From: Cupriavidus necator
GTDB taxonomy: Bacteria; Pseudomonadota; Gammaproteobacteria; Burkholderiales; Burkholderiaceae
Assembly: GCA_022041995.1 (NCBI GenBank)
Contig: CP074382.1
Coordinates: 496,001 to 560,000 of the forward strand
Direction: 5' to 3'
Length of the DNA: 64,000 nt
Below are positions 45,137 through 55,760 of the stretch, in pieces (position 1 is the first letter of the stretch; every line of letters begins with the position of its first letter). The notes under the pieces were generated by a model. That model made no database searches, had not been told where the DNA came from, and was given only the letters and a program-made list of their open reading frames with translations. Made by a program: the position numbers and the translations under genes.

Positions 45137-47548
45137 TGCAGCTCTCCCTGTCGGGTGGCAGGCCGCTGTCCCGGCAGGCCGAAATACTCGAACAACAATG
45201 GAAGAAGGAGCAGCGTCAGCGCCGTCGAGGAAACGAGGCCACCTGAGACAACAATTGCCAGTGGGCGCTGGATCTCGGATCCAGGCCCGCTTGCCAGCAA
45301 CAGCGGTATCATTCCCAGCGCCGTGATGCAGGCGGTCATCAGAACGGGGCGCAAGCGGTCCCGGACGCCGGTCCGGACGGCCTGCGCCATGTCGAGTCCG
45401 GATTCCAGCAGCGTATTGAAGTGCGACACCAGTACGACCCCGTTGAGCACCGCGATGCCGAGCAGCGCGATGAAGCCGACCGACGCCGGAACCGACAGGT
45501 ATTCCCCCGACAGCCGCAACGCGGCGATGCCTCCCACCAGCGCGAATGGAATGTTGGCGAGCACCAGTACGGCCTGACGCACCGATCGGAATGTCAGCGT
45601 CAGCAGGAAGAAGACGGCGGCCAACGCCATCGGCACGACCAGAGCCAGACGTGCCGCGGCTCGCCGCTGGTTCTCGAATTGCCCGCCCCAGACGATACGC
45701 AGGCTCTTGGGGAGCGTCTTGAGATTGGCGACTGCCGACTGCGCCTCCTGAACGAAGCCAGCCAGGTCGCGGCCTTCCACGTTTGCCTGGATTACCGCGA
45801 ATCTGGCGCCGTTCTCATGATTGATCCGCACGGGGCCGTCCACCCGCTCAAGGCTCGCCAATGATGTCAGTGGCCAGGCCCGGCCGTCCGGCGCCGTGAC
45901 CAGCAGGCTGGCAAACGCCTCGGGCGCCTGGCGCAATGCCGCTCCGCCACGCAGGATCAGTGGCGTGCGGAGGATCCCCTCCGGCACCACGCCGATGCGG
46001 TCGCCCTCCACCAGCGCGCGCAACTGCGCCTGCAGGGCGTCTCCGGTAAAGCCCGCCTGGCCCGCGGCGGCGCGGTCGAGGGACACTTTCAGGTATTGCA
46101 CGCCGCTGTTGCTGGGAGCAATCACGTCGGCCGCCCCTTTGATGCCACGCACGGTCGTCGCAATAACCTGCGCCGCCGCGTCGATGGCCGCGAGGTCGCT
46201 ACCGAATAGCTTGATGGCAACGTCGCCGCGCGTGCCGGTCAGCATTTCTGAAACACGCATCTCAATGGGTTGCGTGAATCCATAGATCACACCGGGAAAG
46301 CGTTCCATCACGCGCCGAATCGCCTCGGCAATGTCGTCTTTGCTGCCACGCCACTGATCCTTGGGCTTTAGCACCAGGAAGGTGTCGGTCTCGTTCAGGC
46401 CCATCGGATCCAGGTCCAAGTCGTCGGAGCCGGATCGCGCCACGATGGAACGGATCTCCGGGACTTCCTTCAACAAGTCCTGCTGTACACGCTGGTCCAG
46501 ATCAAGCGAAGCCGCAAGCGACACGGACGGCGTCTTCTGAAGCTGCACGATCAGGTCTCCCTCGTCCATGGTCGGCATGAAGGTCTTTCCCACGGATAGG
46601 TACAGCACGGCGGCACCGGTCAGCGCCACGCCCGCGGCGCCGAAGACGGTGCGGCGGTGCGTCGTGCTCCAGTCCTGCATTCGGCCAAAGCCGGCCGACA
46701 CCGTGCGCATCAGCCAAGGGGGCTCGTCGGCGTGCGAGAGCAGCAGCCACGATGCCACCGCCGGGACGACCGTGAATGCAATCACCACCGAAGACGCCAG
46801 CGCCAGCACGATTGTGAGTGCCACCGGCGCGAACAGCTTGCCCTCAAGTCCCTCCAGCGACAACAGCGGCAGAAAGACGATGGCGATGATGGACACACCG
46901 GCCAACATCGGCAGGGCCACAGCTGCCACCGCGTGCCGAATCACCGCGCAGCGCAGCGCCTCATCGGTCTTGTGAGCTTCGGCTCGTGCCAAGGCCGTCT
47001 CGATGTTCTCTACGACTACCACGGCGGCGTCCACCAGCATGCCCAGCGCGATCGCCAGGCCGCCGAGGCTCATCAGATTCGCAGTGAGTCCCGTGTAGCG
47101 CATCAACAGGAAGGTGGCGAGCATCGACAGTGGCAATGTCGCCGCCACGACCAGTGCAGCGCGCACGCCGCCGAGAAACAGGTACAGCGTGACCACCACC
47201 AGCACGCCGGCCTCGGCCAGCGCGCGGACCACGGTGTTCGCCGCGCGTGTTACCAGTTCCCCGCGGTTGTAGAAGATCCTCGTCGACATGCCCTTCGGCA
47301 GACTGGTCGCCAGCTCGTCTAGCCGCGCCTGTACCGCCTGCACCAGTTTGCGCGCATCGGTACCGCGCAGACCCAGCACGAGCCCCTCCACTGCCTCGCC
47401 CTGCCCGTCCTTACTGACCGCGCCGTTGCGGGTGGCCTCGCCAGGTCGCACGGTGGCCACATCGCCTACTGTCACGGCTGGCGCGCTGGTAAGGCTCCGT
47501 GTAGCTTCCACGACAATGGCGCGCAAGTCATCGAGCCCCCTTATGCCC

Positions 47549-49027
47549 ACCTCATTACACACAACTCCTGGCGGCTGGTGCGCCGCAGAAAGTCGTTTAC
47601 GGTCAATGACATAGCGGGTGGGGTTGTAAACTCTTTCGGATTGTCGTTCACTCTTGCATTTTGGACGGCACATGCAGCGAGAGGCAACGAGTTGGGCAGC
47701 GGCAGAATTCAAGGACATTGACTTGGGCGACCAGCGCCTGAATAAGCGGGCGGTGCTGCTAGCGGAGCGACTCGCAGAGAAGCCGACGGCAAGCATACCG
47801 AGTGCGTGCGGCGGCTGGGCGGAAACGGCTGCTGCGTACCGCTTCCTGGCTCAGGATGAATTGGACTGGCGCGATATTCTGGCGCCCCATTGGCAGAGCT
47901 CAGCCGAGCGGATGCGAGCTTGCGAAGTGGTGCTATGCATCCAAGACACCACGGAGCTGGACTTTAACGGCCAGGCCATCGCAGGCCTGGGACCGCTGTC
48001 GTATGAGGCGCAACGCGGGCTATATCTGCACCCGACTTACGCGGTAACGCCAGCGCGCGAACCGCTGGGCGTGCTCGACGCCTACATGTGGGCGCGCGAG
48101 CCCAAGGGTGCGGATGGCGTGCGCCCCGGCATCAAGGAAAGCACCCGCTGGACTGAAGGATATGAGCGGGTCGCCGAACAGGCGGCCGCACTGCCTGCCA
48201 CGCGACTCGTCTATGTGGCTGACCGAGAGTCGGACATCATGGCGCTGATGGTCAAGGCAAAGGAGTTGGGCCACCCGGCGGATTGGCTACTGCGCTCGCA
48301 GCACAATCGCACCTTGCCTGGCGGCGGCAAGCTGTGGGACCAAGTAACTGCGGGCAAGCCAGTGGGCAGGATTCACTTTACGCTGGCAGCCCGTCAGGCT
48401 CAGCCAGCGCGCGCGGTACGGCAGCAGGTGTGGGCGCAACGTGTTGCGTTGCCTGATGCTGCAGGCGGCGTGGTGAGTGCCACTTGTATCGTCGCCCGGG
48501 AGGTCGACCCGCCGGCCGGCGTCAAGCCGATTGAATGGCGACTGCTGAGTAATCGCGAGGTGGACGACCTTGACGCAGCGGCGCAGCTTATTGACTGGTA
48601 CCGCGCGCGTTGGGAGGTGGAATTGTTCTTTCATGTGCTCAAGAACGGCTGTCGGGTCGAGGCATTGCAACTCGCATCGATGGCACGGCTTGAGCGTGCC
48701 TTGGCGCTGTTCATGGTGGTGGCATGGCGCATCGCTCGGTTGATGCGACTGGGCCGAACTTGCCCGGACCTGGATGCAGGGCTGTTGTTCGAGCGCGATG
48801 AATGGCGCGCGGCATTCATTCTCAACAAGAAGAAGCCGCCGAAGACGTCACCGCGTCTGAATGAGGTCGTGCGCTTGGTCGCTATGCTCGGCGGCTTCCT
48901 GGCGCGCAAAGGCGACGGCGAACCCGGAGTCAAGACCATCTGGCAAGGCCTGCAGCGAGTGGTGGATTTCGCCGCCGGTCTCCGGTATGCCCGTGAACTT
49001 GACGACTGAGATGTGTGTAATCAAATG
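47549..49027 (+). mobile_element. IS4-family (IS50-like) element, copy 1
   Basis: 1,479 bp in the RND gene, flanked by CCTTATGCCC (47539-47548 and 49028-49037). Ends share ATTACACACA just inside each terminus. The left 300 bases recur at 63684-64000. Confidence 0.92.
47672..49009 (+). CDS. IS4-family (IS50-like) transposase
   Basis: 445 aa. Start at the ATG at 47672 (MQREATSWAAAEFKDIDLGD); the frame is open to a TTG 18 bases upstream. The N-terminus DLGDQRLNKRAVLLAERLAEKP, IQDTTELDFNG (D), VYVADRESDIMAL (D) and WYRARWEVELFFHVLKNGCRVE (YREK with E) match Tn5-like transposases. Opposite strand to the RND gene. Intact. Confidence 0.92.
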   Translation: MQREATSWAAAEFKDIDLGDQRLNKRAVLLAERLAEKPTASIPSACGGWAETAAAYRFLAQDELDWRDILAPHWQSSAERMRACEVVLCIQDTTELDFNGQAIAGLGPLSYEAQRGLYLHPTYAVTPAREPLGVLDAYMWAREPKGADGVRPGIKESTRWTEGYERVAEQAAALPATRLVYVADRESDIMALMVKAKELGHPADWLLRSQHNRTLPGGGKLWDQVTAGKPVGRIHFTLAARQAQPARAVRQQVWAQRVALPDAAGGVVSATCIVAREVDPPAGVKPIEWRLLSNREVDDLDAAAQLIDWYRARWEVELFFHVLKNGCRVEALQLASMARLERALALFMVVAWRIARLMRLGRTCPDLDAGLLFERDEWRAAFILNKKKPPKTSPRLNEVVRLVAMLGGFLARKGDGEPGVKTIWQGLQRVVDFAAGLRYARELDD

Positions 49028-49734
49028 CCTTATGCCCCCTTCCACGCGCACCACCCAGTGCTCGTCGCCACGGTCAAGGCGGCCCGCGCCGTCGTTGCGA
49101 TGATTCGTGTCCAGAGCCCGACGCAACTGCCCCAGTGTCACGCCGCGCGCGCGCAGGCGGGACGGATCGGGAATCACCTCGTAGCTTCGCACCTCGCCGC
49201 CGAGGGCGTTGACATCCGCTACGCCCGGCACAGTACGTAGGGCGGGTCGGATAACCCAATCGAGCACGCGGCGCCGCTCGGCAAGCGAGTAGCCATCGCC
49301 CTCGATGGTGAACATGAACATCTCGCCCAGCGGGGTGGTAATCGGCGCCAGGCCGCCCTCGGCGGTCGAAGGCAGATCCCGCGCCAGGCCGGCGAGCCGC
49401 TCCGAGACCTGCTGGCGCGCCCAGTAGACGTCCACGCCTTCCTCGAAATCCATCGTCACGTCGCTGATGCCATACTTGGACACCGAGCGAACGATAGTCT
49501 TGTGCGGGATGCCGAGCAGTTCCTGCTCGATCGGCGTCGAGACGCGCTGCTCGACTTCCTCCGGCGTCATACCCGGCACCTTGAGCACCACCTTGACCTG
49601 GGTCGGGGAGATATCGGGAAAGGCGTCGATCGGAAGGTTCACATAAGCCCACACGCCCGCAGCGGCCAGCGCGCTCGCAGCAATCAGGACCAGCACGCGC
49701 TGGCGCAAGGAAAACTCGATCAGGCGGGCAAGCA

Positions 49735-50824
49735 TCACTGGTCTCCCGCCAACAGGCCCTTCAGCGCGCCGATGCCCGCGACAGCCACGCGCCCCCCCGC
49801 CGGCAGGTTGCCGCGGACCACGGCATTGGCTTCGTCCAAGCCCTCCAGCGTAATGGGCTGGAATCGGAAACCTTTATCCGTAGCGACGAACACGCCTGGT
49901 GCCCCATGCCAGTAGGCCACCGCGGCCGCCGGCACGCGCACCCGCCCGGACGTGCCCTTCCCTTCCCGGCTTTGCAACTTCAGTGTGACGTTGACGCTCT
50001 CGCCCGCGCGCAGGTCACCACGGCGGTCCAGCGAAGCGCGCACCCGCATCCCGGCCGTGCCATTGCCGGCCGGCGCAACGCCGACCACCGTGCCGGCCGC
50101 GTCGCGCCGTGCGACCTCCACCTGCTCACCAGGGTGACGGCACCGGTATATCCCGGCCAAGCAGGAGATCCAGTTCCAGCGCATCCGGATCGACGGTTCG
50201 GAACAGTGGTGCGGCGCCTTCCACCCGCGTGCCCGGCACGGCGTTGACCTCCGACACGATGCCTCGGTGGCTCGCCACTAGTTGCGCCTCCTCGCCCGCT
50301 CCAGAAAAGACGACGCCCGCCGAAGCCATTTCCGCACGCCGCGCCCGGGCCATGGCGGCAGCCTCGGTGGCCCGAGCCTGCGTTGCCTGCCAGCGGCTGG
50401 CAGCGATGATGCCGTCCTCGTAAAGCGACCGGTCGCGCACCAGGGCCTGCTGCGCGAGGCGGGCCTGCGAGTTCGCTTCCGCCAGCGCGCGCCTCGCATC
50501 GAAAAGTTGCGGACTCGGGAAGCTGGCCAGCGGCTGGCCCGGACGCACGGTCTGCCCGATTGCTACCAGCACACGCGGCACGATGCCCGGGTAGGGTGCC
50601 GCCACGACATACTGGGCATCTAGCTTGGATACGACCCTGGCGTGCGTGCCAACGTCGAGCGTTTCGGCGGCGGAGACAGCGCTGGTGCGCACCCCAAGGG
50701 CGCGCGCATGCTCGGCGGATAGCGGCACCGCCTGTGCCGCGACCTGCGCGACGGCGACGTGCGAGAACGACAAGTAGGTCAGTGCGATCCACGCACGGAC
50801 TCTGTAAAGGTGTCTGAATGACAT
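49735..50824 (-). pseudogene. Membrane fusion protein of heavy-metal RND efflux (CzcB type), frameshifted
   Basis: Periplasmic adaptor linking RND pump and outer-membrane factor. Start ATG 50824 (MSFRHLYRVRAWIALTYLSF, signal sequence) with GGAG upstream. Barrel-sandwich and hairpin parts are in frame: VVAAPYPGIVPRVLVAIGQTV and ALAEANSQARLAQQALVRDRSLYEDGIIAASRW. Near 50140 the frame ends (LLGRDIPVPSPW, stop), and GEQVEVARRDAAGTVVGVAP continues in the next frame to the normal end. A single indel explains this. Stop overlaps the RND start. Confidence 0.85.
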
Positions 50825-50909
50825 GCCTGACTCCAACATGCAGTTGAGAGCCCGCCCTCCATAGACGGAGCGCGTGCAGGAACACCGGCAAGGCGCCGGA
50901 TGATGGGAA

Positions 50910-51380
50910 TCAGGAGAACTGCGGGGGCGCCTGGGCGGGGGGCGGGTGCCTGAAGCAGCAGCGCCAGCGTGGGGCGGGGGCGGGATGGAAATAAGACCCT
51001 CGCGTGGAATCGCTGGCAAGGGCCGCCAGCAACACGAACGTCAAGATGGACAAACCGGGGAGTAACCCAGGCAGGATCAGCGCGGCCAACAACAGCGGTT
51101 CGATCCCGGATTCGACGTCAACTTCGAACGAGTCCCCGCTCGCCAGATATGAATCGGCATGGGCGTGATCCTCAAGCACGTCAGGCGCAGTAGTGCCCTT
51201 GAAAGAAGCTGCGGCGCGGAAATGGGAATTAGTTTCGGCAGGTAGTCCAGCGTGCATGTGCAGGCCAGTCTGTATCGGAGTTCCGAAATGGCCGTGCAGG
51301 AGCGGGGTCAGCAGTTGCGTCAGCACGAAGAGTACCAACACCGCGCCCCGAAGCGAGGCACTAGGGATTGCACGTGACAT
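50910..51380 (-). CDS. Small periplasmic/membrane His-rich protein of metal-efflux operon (CzcI-like)
   Basis: 156 aa from the chosen start (MSRAIPSASLRGAVLVLFVLTQ), with a signal or anchor helix followed by His-containing stretches (LLHGHFGTPIQTGLHMHAG, EDHAHADSY). A second hydrophobic segment (EPLLLAALILPGLLPGLSIL TFVLLAALA) and a Pro-rich tail follow. First gene of the leftward efflux operon, 86 bases before the MFP gene. czc- and ncc-type loci often begin with a small His-rich regulator or metal-binding protein; similarity here is by position and composition, so the assignment is tentative. Confidence 0.6.
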   Translation of the reverse strand: MSRAIPSASLRGAVLVLFVLTQLLTPLLHGHFGTPIQTGLHMHAGLPAETNSHFRAAASFKGTTAPDVLEDHAHADSYLASGDSFEVDVESGIEPLLLAALILPGLLPGLSILTFVLLAALASDSTRGSYFHPAPAPRWRCCFRHPPPAQAPPQFS

Positions 51381-51441
51381 ATGCGCATTGTAATTCAACA
51401 AGTGCGGCCTGGCCCGGTCCACGCGTTATAAATGAAGCTAG

Positions 51442-52678
51442 GGAATCGCTGAACAAAGCGTCAGCGCGCAGCGTTGCCAGTGTGATGCCGATTTTTTTGT
51501 CAACCAACAGCAGATTTGACGGCTTGCCAGTTGGAAATTTTCATTTTTTGGGGCTTTTGCCCCGGGTTTCACGCCTTATGCCGCCTTGCAGACGGAATTG
51601 TCCATTGATTGCAGCAACGCTTTCTTTGCAATCACCAGATTGGCCAGCGCAAACAAGGTGTCGCACTGCGCACCGTTTTTGGCCAATCCCCTGTAGCGAG
51701 CCTTCTTGTGCTTGAACAGATTCTTCACCACATGAAACGGATGTTCAACCCGGGCACGAATTTGCGCCTTGACCTTCTCCAAGGCCTGCGTCAATTGCTT
51801 CAGCGGCCCTTCGGTCATGCCCTTGAGCCTGGAGCGCTTCATAGCCACCGACCACCGAACATCCGCCTTGATGGCGCCCTCTGCTTGCGCCTTCAAGATC
51901 TCGTCGCGCCTGTGCACGCCGGTGTAGCCCGCATCAAGAATGACGTCATCCTCTTGCCCATGCAGCACCTCATGGGTGTGCGCCACGTCAGACTCGTTGG
52001 CCGCGGTGTAGTGAGTGCTGTGCACCAAGCCCGATTCAGCATCGGCACCCACATGCGCCTTCATGCCGTGGTACCACTGATTGCGCTTCTTCGTTTGATG
52101 CATTTCAGGGTCACGCGCCTTGTCTCGGTTCTTTGTCGAAGTCGGCGCATTGATGATGGTGGCGTCCACCATCGTGCCCTCGCGCATCATCAGGCCTCGC
52201 TCGCGCAGGTGGGCGTTGATCTGCTCAAACAGCACGGCGGTAAGCTTGTGCTTCTCGAGCAGGCGGCGAAACTTGAGCACCGTGGTGGCGTCCGGCGCTT
52301 CCTCATGTCCCAAGTCAACACCGACAAAATTGCGGATGGCCGCGCTGTCGCTGACGGCATCTTCAAGGGCCTCGTCGGACAAGCCATACCACTGCTGCAC
52401 AAAGTACAGCCGCAGCATGCGTTCCAGGCCAATGGGCGGGCGCCCTCGTTTGCCCTTGGGGTAGTACGGCTCCAGTGCCTCCAGCAATCGAGCCCAGGGC
52501 ACCACCTGCTCCATCTCACCCAGAAATTTCTCGCGCCGCGTAACGCGCTTCTTTCCCAGATACTCGGCACTAGCAAAACTGATTTGTTGCATCGGCGTAG
52601 CTCGCTGGTCGTCCTTAGTCTATCAACGCTTCACAGCTGCTCAACGTCGACACTCTCGTCGATTAAATCAGCCTTTCC
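51442..52678 (-). mobile_element. IS5-family element
   Basis: 1,237 bp, CTAG direct repeats (51438-51441 and 52679-52682), related ends GGAATCGCTGA / GGAAAGGCTGA. Inserted 61 bases upstream of the first efflux gene, with its transposase reading toward the operon. Confidence 0.92.
51576..52592 (-). CDS. IS5-family transposase
   Basis: 338 aa of the IS5 group: N-terminal domain RGRPPIGLERMLRLYFVQQWYGLSDEALEDAV. Blocks MMREGTMVDATIINAPTSTKN (D), DDVILDAGYTGVHRR (D), KAQIRARVEHPFHVVKNLF and YRGLAKNGAQ (E region). Intact. Confidence 0.93.
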   Translation of the reverse strand: MQQISFASAEYLGKKRVTRREKFLGEMEQVVPWARLLEALEPYYPKGKRGRPPIGLERMLRLYFVQQWYGLSDEALEDAVSDSAAIRNFVGVDLGHEEAPDATTVLKFRRLLEKHKLTAVLFEQINAHLRERGLMMREGTMVDATIINAPTSTKNRDKARDPEMHQTKKRNQWYHGMKAHVGADAESGLVHSTHYTAANESDVAHTHEVLHGQEDDVILDAGYTGVHRRDEILKAQAEGAIKADVRWSVAMKRSRLKGMTEGPLKQLTQALEKVKAQIRARVEHPFHVVKNLFKHKKARYRGLAKNGAQCDTLFALANLVIAKKALLQSMDNSVCKAA

Positions 52679-52682
52679 CTAG

Positions 52683-53398
52683 CGGTGCGCTTACGAGATG
52701 GCTGCTAATAATTCGCATAACCATCCATCCTTGGTCGATCTCGGATCTCATTGTCTTTCTCACTGTGCCGTGCGCTCCCTCACGACCATACGGTCTTCGC
52801 TACGCAGCTGCGGCACTACGATGACCTTGTCGATCATGTCCGCAGGCGATTCCAAGGCCGTCATGTCGCTCATGCGGTGAGCGGCCGACTATCTCTTCCC
52901 AATACTTCCGATCGGTGACTGTTGTGATCCTGCGTGCGGTGGCCAACATTCCGTGGGCCAAGTCCGCGCGAGGCGTATTGACACCAATGGTGAGCGACGT
53001 GGCGGCGATGCCGTGGCGATCAGTCGACGCGCGCGCTGGACAGGGTGACAGCCCTACCCCATTTTTGGCTTTCTGTTCGGATGTATTGCTTAGTGGTCAA
53101 GGCGATGAAACCATGCGAGAGGACAATCAGGACGGTCACTCTCAAGAATAAGTATCCTTTGTCTGCACCTTTCGGGTGGCACCAGTTCGCCACGAGCACT
53201 AGGCACATAGATTGCATTCACTACACTAATGGGAACCTGCGAATTTTTCCTATAGTCGCAGAAGTGCTTACGCGCCTCATCTCGAACTGACCAACAAGGA
53301 GAAAAATATGTCCATTTATAGCTGCAACCAACTCCGACCCGCTGTTGGACACGCCGCGGCGTAGTCGCTCGGGCACCGTCACGCGGACCTCACGCAGT
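52683..53398. other. Decayed coding sequence, no intact gene
   Basis: On the minus strand 53040-52765 reads protein-like in two frames (GVNTPRADLAHGMLATARRI, TVTDRKYWEEIVGRSPHE, then MTALESPADMIDKVIVVPQL to a stop). This suggests one frameshifted gene I cannot name. At 53308 an ATG with a strong AAGGAG site opens an 18-codon frame (MSIYSCNQLRPAVGHAAA) that stops at once, probably a truncated 5' end. Confidence 0.4.
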
Positions 53399-53407
53399 AC
53401 GCGCTAA

Positions 53408-54537
53408 GGCGTTGTTGCATAAATCGAGATTGAAAACAGGGGCTCCTCGGTGACGCTGAACTCAGGCTATACGGACGGATTGCGGGCGAGCGAGCGCGAC
53501 CATGCGGTTGAGCACGCCCGCACGGATAGCCACTTCGGTGGCCTGCGACCCGATTTCGCGTGCCCACAGACTGTGTCCCGTCAGCGTCTTGAGGCGGTAC
53601 ATCAGGGTCTCGGCCAGCGAGCGCCGGTGATAGCCGCTGGCGGCTTTCCAATCGCGTCGACTGCTCTTCTCGATGACATCGATGGCCTCGTTACGCCAGG
53701 CTGCGCCCGGCGTACTTTCGGACCAAGGCTTCGCTCCATCGCGTGGTGGAATCGAGGGCTGTGCACCTCGCGCAGCAATCTCCGCGTGGCACGGCTTGCT
53801 GTCGTAAGCGCCATCACCTCCGATGGTATCGATCGGTGTATCAACCGGGATCTGATCGAGCAGGTCGGCCAACACTTCGCCATCGCCAACGTCCTGGTGG
53901 GTCATCAGTGCAGCACAGATTTGGCCGGTGTTCGCGTCCATGGCGAGATGGACCTTGCGCCAAGTCCGGCGCTTGGACCAACCGTGCTTGCGAACCTTCC
54001 ACTCGCCTTCGCCGTAAAGCTTCAGCCCAGTGCTGTCGATCACCAGATGCAGCGGCTCGCCGCTACGCGAGGCGGGCAGCACGACGTTCAGATTCTGCGC
54101 GCGGCGGCTCAATGTCGTGTAGTTCGGCACTGGCAACGTTGGGAAAGCCAGGGTGTGCAAGCTCTGCGCGAAGCCTTGCAGCGCGCGCAGCGGCAGGTGG
54201 AACACCTGCTTGAGACTGAGCAGACCCTGGATCAGCGCATCCGTATAGACGAGCGGGTGGCCACGCTTGGGCGACTGGGCTTTAGCCGGTGGCACGAGCA
54301 AGCTCTCTTCGACCCACATCGTCACGTCTCCTCGGGCTATCAGCCCCTTGTTGTACTGCGCCCAGTTCTTGACGCGGTAGACCCCCTTGGGCTCGGCTTG
54401 CTGTCGGTTGTCCTTGCGCATCGTCCCGGAAAAAGTCCAAGACACTACGCCGCTTCGTCAGAAGTTAACAGAGCCAGCGCTCCAGTCGTTGTGCGTAAAC
54501 GTCAGCCCATCCGACCCCGGATTTATGCAACAACGCC
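53408..54537 (-). mobile_element. IS5-family (IS903-type) element, copy 2, complete
   Basis: 1,130 bp; ends GGCGTTGTTGCATAAATC; 9-bp direct repeats ACGCGCTAA (53399-53407, 54538-54546). Same orientation as copy 1 at 13.6-16.1 kb and free of the nested element, so it gives the empty site for that insertion. Confidence 0.95.
53462..54421 (-). CDS. IS5-family (IS903-type) transposase, copy 2
   Basis: About 319 aa, near-identical to 13664-14623, with the same catalytic blocks (VIDSTGLKLYG, GGDGAYDSKP, SLAETLMYRLK). Intact. Confidence 0.92.
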   Translation of the reverse strand: MRKDNRQQAEPKGVYRVKNWAQYNKGLIARGDVTMWVEESLLVPPAKAQSPKRGHPLVYTDALIQGLLSLKQVFHLPLRALQGFAQSLHTLAFPTLPVPNYTTLSRRAQNLNVVLPASRSGEPLHLVIDSTGLKLYGEGEWKVRKHGWSKRRTWRKVHLAMDANTGQICAALMTHQDVGDGEVLADLLDQIPVDTPIDTIGGDGAYDSKPCHAEIAARGAQPSIPPRDGAKPWSESTPGAAWRNEAIDVIEKSSRRDWKAASGYHRRSLAETLMYRLKTLTGHSLWAREIGSQATEVAIRAGVLNRMVALARPQSVRIA

Positions 54538-54642
54538 ACGCGCTAAGGCCAAGGACAGAATTATCCAATAGCACACATAAATAGCACCGCTAAGCAGAGA
54601 CACTTTTATGTTTTTCTATAATTTTTCCGCATGAGATAAATC

Positions 54643-54957
54643 ATGAGCCAAAAGATCAGCTTCAAAAACGAAACCGGCTATGTGTTCGACTTCTCAGTCC
54701 GGTGGCAGAGTAGCGACGGCAAGTGGAACACCACCGAATCGTGCGGCGGCTATCCCGCGACACAGTCTAGAACTCTCTCGCTTGACGAGATTGGCGTTCC
54801 GGCCGATGCGGTCGCAGTGACGCCCTACGGGCATACGGTGAGCCAACTGTCGGGTCAAGGAACGCCGCCCGTTACTTTCGCGTCGAACGATCACATCGCG
54901 ATCTACGAAGCAACCGTGACACCTGAAAAAGAGCTTAAAATCACTCTAATTGAGTAA
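54643..54957 (+). CDS. Small uncharacterised protein, likely beta-rich
   Basis: 104 aa (MSQKISFKNETGYVFDFSVR at the start; DEIGVPADAVAVTPYGHTVS in the middle; KELKITLIE at the end). Alternating polar and hydrophobic residues and several Trp, Tyr and Phe suggest a beta-sandwich. No signal peptide, Cys pair or known motif. Preceded by about 90 AT-rich bases that may hold a promoter (CTTTTATGTTTTTCTATAATTT). Intact despite broken neighbours. I do not recognise the family. Confidence 0.6.
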   Translation: MSQKISFKNETGYVFDFSVRWQSSDGKWNTTESCGGYPATQSRTLSLDEIGVPADAVAVTPYGHTVSQLSGQGTPPVTFASNDHIAIYEATVTPEKELKITLIE

Positions 54958-55059
54958 GTGGCGAACTCATTCTCCGAGCCTGTCGGTCTTCTGGCCCTCC
55001 AATGGATGATGTCCTGCTAGATTGTCGTGGCAGCCCAACCGAGAGACTACACCGATGAG

Positions 55060-55760
55060 CCGCTTCGTTCATCGCCCGCGAGCGGATTTGGCATCGTTCA
55101 GCTTGCAGCCATGCCGGTGATGAGGCCGGGGTTTCCGGTACACGGCACGCCGGCATCCACCACCTGCGTTCGCAACGACGTTGGCCAGTTGGTCCGTGCG
55201 GATGTTGCGCGATGCGTCTCGGTAAGGCGTAGTCGAGTACATCACGCCTGGAATCGTGTAGTTCGTCAGCTCCGCGTGCTGCATTTGGTCGGCGTGAGGT
55301 CAACGGTATGACACGTCCAGGGGACTCTTGTCGCTGAAGCCGATCGGAAGCAGTTTGAGGTTGACGAGGTCGTGGATGGTCGATGCTTTGCGGCCGTCGC
55401 CGAGACGCTGACGGCCGTCGGCCGCGATGGGCTTCCCGCCCCGTCATGTTGTCGAACAATAGGTGTTGACCGAGCTCGCGACGTTAGCCATGTACTGGCC
55501 TGTCCCGATCGCCAACGCGTCATCGATCAGATTGCTCGAATTGTGGATCATCACGGCCAGGCCAACGGCCGCAATGCTTAACGTGATAGGCCATCGTGAG
55601 TGGCCCGTAGTCCTCCACGCTCAAGGTTGCCGCGAACGACCGGAGATCTCTCGCGGCACCCTGGCCGCCAGCGTGGTCCGCGAAGCCCAAGCGGTGCAGC
55701 CAATCATCAACAAAGCTTCCCGCAACACTTTGTAAGCCTAGCCAATTATTAAACTGGGCA
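55060..55760 (-). pseudogene. Decayed gene, possibly a PilV-like type IV pilin
   Basis: Reading the minus strand across frames gives PITLSIAAVGLAVMIHNSSN, LIDDALAIGTGQYMANVASSVNTYC, STIHDLVNLKLLPIGFSDKSP and IRTDQLANVVANAGGG. An N-terminal hydrophobic helix and this order resemble PilV/PilL-type minor pilins of conjugative type IV pili. Several stops and frameshifts interrupt it. Identification is tentative. Confidence 0.3.

Larger units (their letters stand above)
45133..49735 (-). pseudogene. Heavy-metal RND efflux pump (CzcA family), interrupted by IS4
   Basis: Inner-membrane proton/metal antiporter of the HME-RND family. Coding parts 49735-49038 and 47548-45133 join at the 10-bp duplication to WVVRVEGGIRGLDDLRAIVVE. 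Seen: N-terminal helix (VLVLIAASALAAAGVWAYVN), FPDISPTQVKVVLKVPGMTPEEVEQ, LGMLVDAAVVVVENIETALARAEAH (TM4 proton-relay region) and the second half with FFLLTLTFRSVRQAVLVLANIPFALVGG. The start ATG overlaps the MFP stop (TGATG). Apart from the IS4 insertion both parts appear open. The pump is inactive in this state. Confidence 0.9.

Noticed and set aside
16397..54445. Large antisense frames opposite the IS110, IS91 and IS5 transposases
   Set aside because: They mirror the real genes, recur with every IS copy and have no domain signatures.
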